Origin: Solobacterium sp.
Lineage (GTDB): Bacteria; Bacillota_I; Bacilli_A; Erysipelotrichales; Erysipelotrichaceae
Assembly: GCA_017543005.1 (NCBI GenBank)
Contig: JAFWEA010000213.1
Location: 1-5,142, forward strand
Length of the DNA stretch: 5,142 nucleotides
Direction: 5' to 3'
This document shows, in pieces, positions 1 to 5,142 of this stretch. How positions within the stretch are numbered: position 1 is the stretch's first letter; each line of letters opens with the position of its first letter. A program made the position numbers and the translations under genes. The notes beneath the pieces are model-generated. The model did no database searches, was not told where the DNA came from, and saw only the letters and a program-made list of their open reading frames with translations.

Positions 1-714
1 CGTGTTGTGCGGCGCCCCGGCGATTTCGCGTCCGGCTACCCGGTTCATCTTGCTGAGTTCCGCCATCAGGCCCTGCTTGTTCTGCAGCCGGCCGGCGGTA
101 TCGCACAGCAGGATATCGATGTTGTTGTCTTTGGCATAACGACAGCCGTCCACGATTGCGGCACTGGGATCCCCGTTCTCCCTGCCCTTGATGCAGGGAA
201 TATTGAGCCTGGTGCCCCATTCGGCCAGCTGGTCAATTGCTCCTGCGCGGAAGGTATCCGCGGCCGTAAAGGCAACCGTGCGGCCTTCATTGAGATACAT
301 GCGGGCCAGCTTTGCGGCTGTGGTGGTCTTGCCGGAACCGTTGACGCCTTCCAGCAGGATGACGGACGGTCCTTTTTCGGCAAAGGTGACCGGCTTATCG
401 GGAATTTCCTCATAGAATTCCTTCATGATCTGCACGAGCCGTTCCACCGCATCGCGGTAGTTGATGCACCAGCGCTGCTGGGCTGATTTCTTCAGCCGTT
501 CGCAGATGATATCAGCTGTTTCAATACCGACATCGCTCTGCAGCAGGACAATGGTCACGAATTCAAGGAACTCGTCATCCACCTTGTCATAACGCTTCTG
601 CAGGTCAGCCATCTGGCTGCCGAACAGGTGCCTGGTCCGGGAAAAACCGGACAGATAGACAGCCTGGTCATCTTTCTTGGAAAATTTCTCTTTCAGTGTA
701 TCCAGAAAACTCAT
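1..714 (-). CDS. ftsY: Signal recognition particle receptor FtsY (SRP GTPase), C-terminus cut by the window edge
   Basis: The reverse strand translates without a stop from an ATG at 714 to the window edge, giving 238 residues. FtsY is the membrane-associated GTPase that docks SRP-bound ribosomes at the Sec translocon. Visible parts in order: a short amphipathic, lysine-rich start (MSFLDTLKEKF), the GFSRTR segment at about 23-28 matching the usual GL.KTR of FtsY, the helical N domain to about 100, then the G domain. The P-loop GVNGSGKTTT lies at 123-132, DTFRAGAIDQL at 153-163, and DTAGRLQNK at 205-213. LQNK after DTAGR points to FtsY, not Ffh. The later TKxD motif and C-terminal helix lie off the window. 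There is no long acidic A domain, as in Gram-positive FtsY. The ATG overlaps the smc stop (ATGA), and an AGGGGG at 722-727 can serve as Shine-Dalgarno site. It is probably cotranscribed with smc. The identification is very secure. Confidence 0.97.
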   Translation of the reverse strand, partial: MSFLDTLKEKFSKKDDQAVYLSGFSRTRHLFGSQMADLQKRYDKVDDEFLEFVTIVLLQSDVGIETADIICERLKKSAQQRWCINYRDAVERLVQIMKEFYEEIPDKPVTFAEKGPSVILLEGVNGSGKTTTAAKLARMYLNEGRTVAFTAADTFRAGAIDQLAEWGTRLNIPCIKGRENGDPSAAIVDGCRYAKDNNIDILLCDTAGRLQNKQGLMAELSKMNRVAGREIAGAPHNT

Positions 715-3662
715 GCCTGTGCCCCCTGATCCGCCATACTGACGGCATCCCGCAGTTCCACTTTCAGCATCTGCGACACACCCTGATTCTGCATGGTGAC
801 GCCATACAGAACATTGCAGTTCTCCATGGTGCCGGGCCGGTGTGTTACGACAATGAACTGGGTGCGGTTCGTGTAGTTGTGCAGGTACTGGGCAAACCGT
901 TCGACATTGCCCGGATCCAGCGCTGCTTCGACTTCATCCAGAATGACCAGCGGTACCGGTTTGACCTTCAGGATCGCAAAGAGCACGCACAGGGCGATCA
1001 GACTCTTTTCACCGCCTGAGAACAGCATGTTGTTCTGGACGGCCTTGCCCGGCGGCTGTGCATCGATATCAATGCCGGTATTGAGAATATCAGACGGATC
1101 CTCGAGCACCAGGCGGGCCTTGCCGCCGCCGTAGAGATGCCGGAAGATATCGTTGAATTCCCCGTTGATCTTGTCGAACATCTCCTTGAACTGCTTCGTC
1201 ATGACCCGGTCCATTTCATCAATGGCCGCCAGGATCTTGTCCCGGCTGTCGGTCAGTTCGGCGATCTGTTTCTTGAGGAACTCATAGCGTTCGTTGACTT
1301 CGCTGTATTCCTCCGGCGCGTTCATGTTAATGTTGCCGAGCCGTTCGATATCCGCCCGCAGCTGCAGGACTTCTTCCCGGGCATTCTCAATGGTTTCTCC
1401 CGAAGCTCTGGTCCTGGCAAACTCATAGGTCAGCCGGTATTCCGAAGCGAGCCGCTGCAGGTTGTTTTCCATGCGGGTTTCCAGCCGCCCCTGCTCGACG
1501 CGGATGGCCCCTGCTTCATTCATCGTATCCTGAAGCTGGCGCCGCAGCTGGCGGATCTGCAGTTCTTTCCGGTCAATATCCTGACTGGAGAGCAGCCGCT
1601 GTTCGCGTTTTGATTTAATGGCTGTGGTAATTTCGTCTCTTCTGGAATAGGCGGTATTCAGCTGGTTGATCAGCGAATCATGTTCATGATCGGCTTCCCC
1701 CGGGGCAGCCCCTTCGGTTTCCCCGTCAGGCTGCAGCAGTGCGAGATCATTGGTCAGTTTGTCAAACTTGGCCTTCTTGGCATCCACAACCGGTTCCAGG
1801 GCCGCAGCCGCGATCCGGTTCTGCTGCAGTTCACGGCTGACGACATCCCGTTCGTGGGCCGCTTCCTCGCTCTTCCGGCGGGCCAGTTCGACTCTGGCAT
1901 TCTGGGCATCAAGGGAACTTCTGACTTCCTGCAGTTCCTTTTCTGCCGTCACCAGGGTGGTGCTGTGGCGGGTCTTGCCGCCGGTCATTGAACCGCCGCG
2001 GTGAATGACTTCACCGGTCAGCGTACAGATTTTATAACCGTGGTTGATGAGGCTGGAAAGCCGGTTGCCGTGTTCCAGCGTATCGACAATCAGCACATTC
2101 TGCAGCAGGGAATCCACGACCGGTGCAAACTTGTCATCATAGCTGACAAAGTCCGCGGCCGTACCCAGATAGCCCTCCGTATTGTCACAGATGACCTGGA
2201 TATCACGGGCTACCCATCTGGGCTTGCAGACGGTCAGCGGCAGGAACGTGGCCCGGCCGCTCTGGTTGCGGGTCAGAAAGGCAATGGCATCACGGGCACA
2301 CTGTTCGTTGACTGTGACGATATTGTACATGGAACCGCCCAGGGCTTCGGAAATGGCTTCTTCGTAGCCGTCTTCCGGCTTGATGACCTGACCGATGACC
2401 CCGAGAATGCCATGCAGCGAACGCTGGTTGTCCATAATGGATTTCGTGCCGGCCTGATGGCCTGCGGAGAACGGATCCCGCAGCATGTTTTCCAGATACT
2501 GCCGGCGGTTCTGCAGGCTTCTGAGCATGCCCTGGGCCGACTCGAACTCATTGTTCAGATCAAACAGTTTCTGGGCTGTCTGCGACAGTTTCTGGCTGCC
2601 CAGGCTGATATTGGTACGGATCGTCTCAAAGCGTTCCTGACGGTCCTGATATTCCAGCTTGGCCGCTTCCAGAAGTTCCTTTGTCTCGCGGATCTTCTGT
2701 TCGCGGTTACCGGTTTCGATGATGTATTTGCTGCGCTCATCCATCTCGGTCTTGCGCGCTTCCAGTGACGTGATCTCATCAACGTTCTGCATCAGGTCTT
2801 CCTGCAGGTTGGTGATGTCCCTTTCCAGCTGGGCATTGTCTTTCTTCTGGGCCTCGATCTGCCCTTCCCCGACCTGGATGCTGGCCTCTGCCATGGTATT
2901 GCGGGTTTCCAGATCAAAGAGCTTCTTCTTTGCTTCTTCGATGCCGGCGTTGATCTCATCGATTTCCTGAACCAGGACAGTGATTTCAATCTCTTCCAGA
3001 CGCTTCTTCTTTTCCCGGTAGATCTCGGCCTTATGCGCCTGCCGCTTCAGCGGGGATACCTGCTTTTCCAGTTCGGCCAGGATATCCTGGGAACGTTCCA
3101 GATTGTTCCGGGTGCGTTCCAGCCGGCTCAGTGATTCGATCTTTCTCTTCTTGTATTTTGCCACTCCGGCAGCTTCCTCGAAAATACCGCGGCGGTCCTG
3201 GGGTCTCGCTTCGGCAAACGATACGACGTTGCCCTGCGAAATGATGCTCAGTGAGTCCTTGCCGAGCCCCGTATCAAGAAACAGGTCGACGATATCTTTC
3301 AGCCGGACGACATTGCGGTTGATCAGGTACTGTGCTTCCCCGTCCCGGAACAGTCTCCGGGTCACTTCGATTTCATCCTTCTCGGTATTCAGAACATGGG
3401 AACCGTTGTCAAAAACAAGCGTGACTTCCGCCATGTTCAGCATGCGCCGGTCAGCACTGCCGGAAAAGATGACATCGTGCATCTTTTCACCGCGCATCTG
3501 CCGGGCACTCTGTTCACCCAGCACCCAGCGGACCGCATCGGAAATATTGGATTTCCCGCAGCCGTTGGGACCGACGATCCCGGTGATCGGATTGTCAAAC
3601 GAAATGACAGTTTTATCGGCAAAGGATTTGAATCCCTGCATTTCAATCCGTTTTAAAAACAT
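711..3662 (-). CDS. smc: Chromosome segregation/condensin ATPase SMC, short form (983 aa)
   Basis: SMC is the ATPase that, with ScpA and ScpB, forms the loop-extruding condensin that compacts and separates replicated chromosomes. The whole architecture is present. The N-terminal head begins MFLKRIEMQGFKSF, with Walker A GPNGCGKSN at 31-39 and the Q-loop SQGNV at 142-146. The first coiled-coil arm runs from about 170 to 395, and the hinge from about 415 to 565, with glycine-rich GGSMTGGK near its end. The return arm runs from about 570 to 840. The C-terminal head carries the signature FSGGE at 881-885, Walker B VPLVILDE at 903-910 (catalytic E910), ALDPGN after it, and the switch histidine in VVTHRPGTME at 938-947. 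The usual bacterial length is about 1,150-1,200 residues, so the arms are shortened, while head and hinge look complete. A Pro/Gly/acidic stretch at 643-662 interrupts the return arm. The start is supported by AGGAGA six bases upstream. The gene has its own promoter and overlaps ftsY by four bases. Confidence 0.98.
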   Translation of the reverse strand: MFLKRIEMQGFKSFADKTVISFDNPITGIVGPNGCGKSNISDAVRWVLGEQSARQMRGEKMHDVIFSGSADRRMLNMAEVTLVFDNGSHVLNTEKDEIEVTRRLFRDGEAQYLINRNVVRLKDIVDLFLDTGLGKDSLSIISQGNVVSFAEARPQDRRGIFEEAAGVAKYKKRKIESLSRLERTRNNLERSQDILAELEKQVSPLKRQAHKAEIYREKKKRLEEIEITVLVQEIDEINAGIEEAKKKLFDLETRNTMAEASIQVGEGQIEAQKKDNAQLERDITNLQEDLMQNVDEITSLEARKTEMDERSKYIIETGNREQKIRETKELLEAAKLEYQDRQERFETIRTNISLGSQKLSQTAQKLFDLNNEFESAQGMLRSLQNRRQYLENMLRDPFSAGHQAGTKSIMDNQRSLHGILGVIGQVIKPEDGYEEAISEALGGSMYNIVTVNEQCARDAIAFLTRNQSGRATFLPLTVCKPRWVARDIQVICDNTEGYLGTAADFVSYDDKFAPVVDSLLQNVLIVDTLEHGNRLSSLINHGYKICTLTGEVIHRGGSMTGGKTRHSTTLVTAEKELQEVRSSLDAQNARVELARRKSEEAAHERDVVSRELQQNRIAAAALEPVVDAKKAKFDKLTNDLALLQPDGETEGAAPGEADHEHDSLINQLNTAYSRRDEITTAIKSKREQRLLSSQDIDRKELQIRQLRRQLQDTMNEAGAIRVEQGRLETRMENNLQRLASEYRLTYEFARTRASGETIENAREEVLQLRADIERLGNINMNAPEEYSEVNERYEFLKKQIAELTDSRDKILAAIDEMDRVMTKQFKEMFDKINGEFNDIFRHLYGGGKARLVLEDPSDILNTGIDIDAQPPGKAVQNNMLFSGGEKSLIALCVLFAILKVKPVPLVILDEVEAALDPGNVERFAQYLHNYTNRTQFIVVTHRPGTMENCNVLYGVTMQNQGVSQMLKVELRDAVSMADQGAQA
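722..727 (-). promoter_or_regulatory. Probable ribosome binding site of ftsY inside the end of smc
   Basis: The reverse strand reads AGGGGG, seven bases before the ftsY ATG at 714, within the last codons of smc. It is a purine-rich but imperfect Shine-Dalgarno match. Because the smc stop and ftsY start share ATGA, terminating ribosomes could also reinitiate here, which would lessen the need for a strong site. Confidence 0.55.
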
Positions 3663-3667
3663 TGTAA

Positions 3668-3673
3668 TCTCCT
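3668..3673 (-). promoter_or_regulatory. Ribosome binding site of smc
   Basis: The reverse strand reads AGGAGA, with the AGGAG core ending six bases before the ATG at 3662. This is a near-ideal Shine-Dalgarno match and spacing. It supports MFLKRIEMQGF as the true start, which is also where SMC family proteins begin. Confidence 0.85.
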
Positions 3674-3687
3674 AAGATACGCAGATT

Positions 3688-3716
3688 ATTATACCAAATG
3701 GCCTGATGCGAGGAAA
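3688..3716 (-). promoter_or_regulatory. Probable sigma-A type promoter of smc with extended -10
   Basis: On the reverse strand, TGGTATAAT (3688-3696) is a perfect TATAAT preceded by the TGn extension. With a 17-base spacer the -35 position is TTTCCT (3711-3716), a poor match to TTGACA, which is tolerable for an extended -10 promoter. Transcription would start near 3681, leaving a leader of roughly 19 bases that contains the smc ribosome binding site. It lies downstream of the mscL terminator, as expected for an independent smc-ftsY unit. The assignment is by motif only. Confidence 0.7.
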
Positions 3717-3737
3717 GCACTAATCATGCTTCAGGCC
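3700..3737. repeat. Imperfect inverted repeat spanning the smc -35 region
   Basis: Arms GGCCTGATGC (3700-3709) and GCTTCAGGCC (3728-3737) are complementary at nine of ten positions and are separated by 18 bases. The weak -35 hexamer of the smc promoter sits in the spacer. No T-tract follows on either strand, so a terminator role is unlikely. It could be an operator, a transcript hairpin from read-through of mscL, or chance. Confidence 0.5.
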
Positions 3738-3738
3738 C

Positions 3739-3759
3739 CTGTTTATCGCGAATAAACAG
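3739..3759. repeat. Perfect 8-bp inverted repeat between mscL terminator and smc promoter
   Basis: CTGTTTAT (3739-3746) and ATAAACAG (3752-3759) are exact reverse complements around the five-base centre CGCGA. The repeat lies two bases from the neighbouring imperfect inverted repeat and about 45 bases upstream of the smc -10. No U-rich tail follows on either strand. The symmetric AT-rich arms look more like a protein binding site than a terminator, but no known operator is recognised. Confidence 0.55.
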
Positions 3760-3772
3760 CGATTCTTATGCG

Positions 3773-3801
3773 AAAAAAGCCATCCCGTATACCGGGATGG
3801 C
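3773..3801 (-). terminator. Rho-independent terminator of the U32-mscL transcript
   Basis: On the reverse strand a perfect nine-base-pair GC-rich stem (GCCATCCCG with CGGGATGGC) closes a five-base loop GTATA and is followed immediately by six T residues (3773-3778). The stem begins about ten bases after the mscL stop codon. There is no T-tract on the other side, so it acts only in the mscL direction. Confidence 0.93.
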
Positions 3802-3811
3802 AGTGCGTTGA

Positions 3812-4228
3812 TCAGTTCTTCTCTTTCAGCAGGGCAATGATTTCCTCAAGGGCCTTGAGTTCATCGCTCTTGACCGGCTCCGGCTCCGGTTCGGGAGCAG
3901 GTTCTTCCGGCTTCTTGTGCAGCTTGTTGATGGCCTTGACCAGGAAGAAGATGCACAGCGCAATGATCAGGAAATCGATGATGTTCTGAATGAACTGGCC
4001 GTACTTGAGGTAGACATTGGCTGCCTCATCCCCCTTGTCAACGAGCAGAATCGACAGTGTCGAGAAATCGTCGATCTTGAAGATACCGGCAATCAGCGGC
4101 ATCAGGATATCATTGACCAGCGAGGAGACGATTTTACCGAAAGCGGCACCGATCATCATGCCTACAGCCAGATCCATGACATTGCCCTTCAGGGCGAATT
4201 CTTTAAATTCTTTCAAAAAGTTCTTCAT
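3812..4228 (-). CDS. mscL: Large-conductance mechanosensitive channel MscL
   Basis: MscL is a homopentameric inner-membrane channel that opens under high membrane tension and releases solutes during hypo-osmotic shock. The 138-residue length matches the family (about 130-150). The N-terminal amphipathic helix reads MKNFLKEFKEFALKGN. TM1 spans about 17-45 with the conserved NVMDLAVGMMIGAAFGKIV segment and NDILMP at its outer end. A periplasmic loop follows at about 50-75, then TM2 at about 77-100 (YGQFIQNIIDFLIIA). The KLHKK basic cluster, a proline/glutamate-rich linker at 107-118 and a C-terminal helix (SDELKALEEIIALLKEKN) that should form the cytoplasmic bundle complete the protein. The start lies inside the preceding U32 gene with a 26-base overlap, suggesting translational coupling. 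A strong terminator follows the stop. Nothing essential appears missing. Confidence 0.97.
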   Translation of the reverse strand: MKNFLKEFKEFALKGNVMDLAVGMMIGAAFGKIVSSLVNDILMPLIAGIFKIDDFSTLSILLVDKGDEAANVYLKYGQFIQNIIDFLIIALCIFFLVKAINKLHKKPEEPAPEPEPEPVKSDELKALEEIIALLKEKN

Positions 4229-5142
4229 ATGCTTCCCCTATGATCTCCTTTTGTTCAGCCGGAGTTTCTTCCGTGAAAATGATGTAACTGCCCATGCAGT
4301 CGGGATTTTCCGCCCGGTAAGGCTCCGGTTCCAGAATCTCCAGGAGACTCTTCCTATACCTTAGAGGGTAAACTTTTTTGAGACCGTCTTCAAGATATTT
4401 GCCGCGGTTTTTTGTGCTGATGCCGTTTTTGATGTACATCAGCGTCCGGCGGCCGTACACGAGCCGGTAGAACGGCGGCACAAAGCCATAACGTTCCGCA
4501 AAGGCCTGCATGGTGGCCCGGATATGGCCGTCCTGCATTTCACTCGACAGGATGATGCTTTCGGCTCCGGCTTTAAACAGGAATGCGGCCGCATAGCTGT
4601 TTGTGCAGTTGAAGGACAGGCCTGCAATATAGGTTCCCGGGGCACTCAGGTCACCGATCTGCGAACGGATGCACTGTTCCGGTACCGGCAGCTGTTTTTC
4701 CTGGATGACCGGCATGACCGGCCAGGAACTGTCTGAGGCAGCCCAGGCACAATCTGCGGGCAGATCTTCCCCTTTCCGCTCAGCCTGCACCAGGATCCGC
4801 TCAGCCGGTATGGTTACCGGGTTCAGCCTGATATCGTAGTCCTTTGCGCCCTGGCGTACATGGGTAACACTGCGCATGGCAGAAAGACCGTCCAGGGCCT
4901 GTCGGCGCAGCTCATTCAATGCCGATACGGAAATAAAGGCATTGCCGCATGTGCCGGATATATCTTTTGCTTCATAGCCGGAATCACCGGTTTTTTCAAA
5001 GGCTGCAGCCAGCCGCTGATGATCCAGCGGGGCTTTCTTGGCCTCCTGTACGATTTCCTCACTGACAGCCGAAGCGGTATGACCGGCTTCATCCTGCACG
5101 GTCAGGATGGCTGATTCTGACGGGTTAAGCGAATAGCTCATC
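4203..5142 (-). CDS. Peptidase U32 family protein with DUF3656 domain, C-terminal part (N-terminus beyond the window)
   Basis: The frame is open through the right edge. The first visible methionine (5141-5139) is almost certainly internal, because the visible part begins within a DUF3656-like domain that normally follows an N-terminal U32 domain. Visible residues, numbered from that methionine: about 1-90 are DUF3656-like, with the FEKTGDSGYEAKDI and SALNELRRQALDGL segments. About 170-240 resembles a U32 barrel end, with FNCTNSYAAAFLFKAGAE, IILSSEM and VYGRRTLM. A basic tail region follows to residue 312. U32 proteins were named as collagenase-like peptidases, but studied members such as RlhA (23S rRNA C2501 hydroxylation), TrhP (tRNA) and UbiU/UbiV (ubiquinone) act in oxygen-transfer chemistry, several with Fe-S clusters. 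An RlhA-like RNA modification role is therefore possible but unproven. The visible part has five scattered cysteines and no cysteine cluster. The gene overlaps mscL by 26 bases. Confidence 0.85.
   Translation of the reverse strand, partial: MSYSLNPSESAILTVQDEAGHTASAVSEEIVQEAKKAPLDHQRLAAAFEKTGDSGYEAKDISGTCGNAFISVSALNELRRQALDGLSAMRSVTHVRQGAKDYDIRLNPVTIPAERILVQAERKGEDLPADCAWAASDSSWPVMPVIQEKQLPVPEQCIRSQIGDLSAPGTYIAGLSFNCTNSYAAAFLFKAGAESIILSSEMQDGHIRATMQAFAERYGFVPPFYRLVYGRRTLMYIKNGISTKNRGKYLEDGLKKVYPLRYRKSLLEILEPEPYRAENPDCMGSYIIFTEETPAEQKEIIGEAYEELFERI
4233..4251 (-). promoter_or_regulatory. Tandem Shine-Dalgarno-like sequences before mscL
   Basis: Within the end of the U32 coding region the reverse strand carries AAAGGAGA (4244-4251) and then AGGGGAA (4233-4239). 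The GGGG of the second ends six bases before the mscL ATG and is the better placed. The first is a stronger match but lies about 16 bases away, and no ATG, GTG or TTG start follows it at normal spacing. This supports the ATG at 4228, which gives the family-typical N-terminus. Confidence 0.6.

Noticed and set aside
7..486. A 159-codon open frame on the plus strand at the left edge
   Set aside because: The opposite strand encodes the FtsY N and G domains with all expected motifs in one uninterrupted frame, so this is a shadow.
2001..2768. A 255-codon open frame on the plus strand, antisense to smc
   Set aside because: It lies wholly within the hinge and first-arm coding region of smc, whose reading frame is conserved throughout. 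The translation resembles no family I know, and no ribosome binding site or promoter stands out. Long antisense frames are expected opposite GC-rich genes.
3103..3675. A 190-codon open frame on the plus strand opposite the SMC N-terminal head
   Set aside because: It is the complement of highly conserved ATPase coding sequence (including Walker A), is serine- and arginine-rich in the way typical of antisense frames, and runs through the smc start and ribosome binding site.
3768..3989. A short plus-strand frame starting in the intergenic region and running antisense to mscL
   Set aside because: Its first codons are the mscL terminator hairpin and the rest is the complement of mscL. No plausible function was seen.
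4340..4385. Possible internal promoter for mscL within the U32 gene, in a locally AT-richer patch with GTTTAC and TATAGG on the reverse strand
   Set aside because: The two hexamer-like sequences are far too close together for a -35/-10 pair and each is a weak match. The patch also encodes a lysine/arginine-rich stretch in frame with the U32 protein.
1..5142. Search for a defence system, mobile element, CRISPR array, toxin-antitoxin pair, riboswitch or structural RNA
   Set aside because: All but 149 bases are accounted for by four recognisable genes on one strand. No direct repeat array, terminal inverted repeats, transposase, tRNA-like fold or long structured leader was found.

Overview
The window reads as ordinary bacterial core-genome sequence with every gene on the minus strand. 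In transcription order (right to left) these are the C-terminal half of a peptidase U32/DUF3656 family protein (cut by the right edge), mscL, smc, and the N-terminal two thirds of ftsY (cut by the left edge). Base composition looks moderately GC-rich by eye, with CTG, CGG and GGC codons favoured. Direct juxtaposition of smc and ftsY is typical of Bacillota. The FtsY starts almost directly at its N domain, as in Gram-positives, and the SMC protein is unusually short (983 residues). Together these suggest a GC-richer member of the Bacillota, possibly of the Erysipelotrichia, whose relatives (Mollicutes) also carry short SMCs. The lineage assignment is an inference and not secure.

Layout: two transcription units can be seen. 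Unit 1 is U32-mscL: the two genes overlap by 26 bases, so mscL is probably translationally coupled to the U32 gene. It ends in a clear rho-independent terminator at 3773-3801. Unit 2 is smc-ftsY: an extended -10 promoter at 3688-3696 and a good Shine-Dalgarno site precede smc, and smc and ftsY overlap by four bases (ATGA). In many Bacillota this operon continues to ylxM and ffh, which would lie beyond the left edge. The only noncoding stretch is the 149 bases at 3663-3811. It holds the terminator, two inverted repeats, the promoter and the ribosome binding site. No noncoding stretch exceeds 300 bases.

Functionally, SMC organises and helps segregate the chromosome, FtsY is the membrane receptor for the signal recognition particle, MscL is the large-conductance osmotic safety valve, and the U32/DUF3656 protein belongs to the family that includes the 23S rRNA hydroxylation factor RlhA. 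No tRNA, rRNA, CRISPR array, mobile element or defence system was seen. I found no evidence for an undescribed system. The points worth a second look are modest: the short SMC arms with a Pro/Gly/acidic break, the palindromes around the smc promoter, the coupled U32-mscL pair, the absence of rnc directly upstream of smc, and the missing cysteine cluster in the visible half of the U32 protein.
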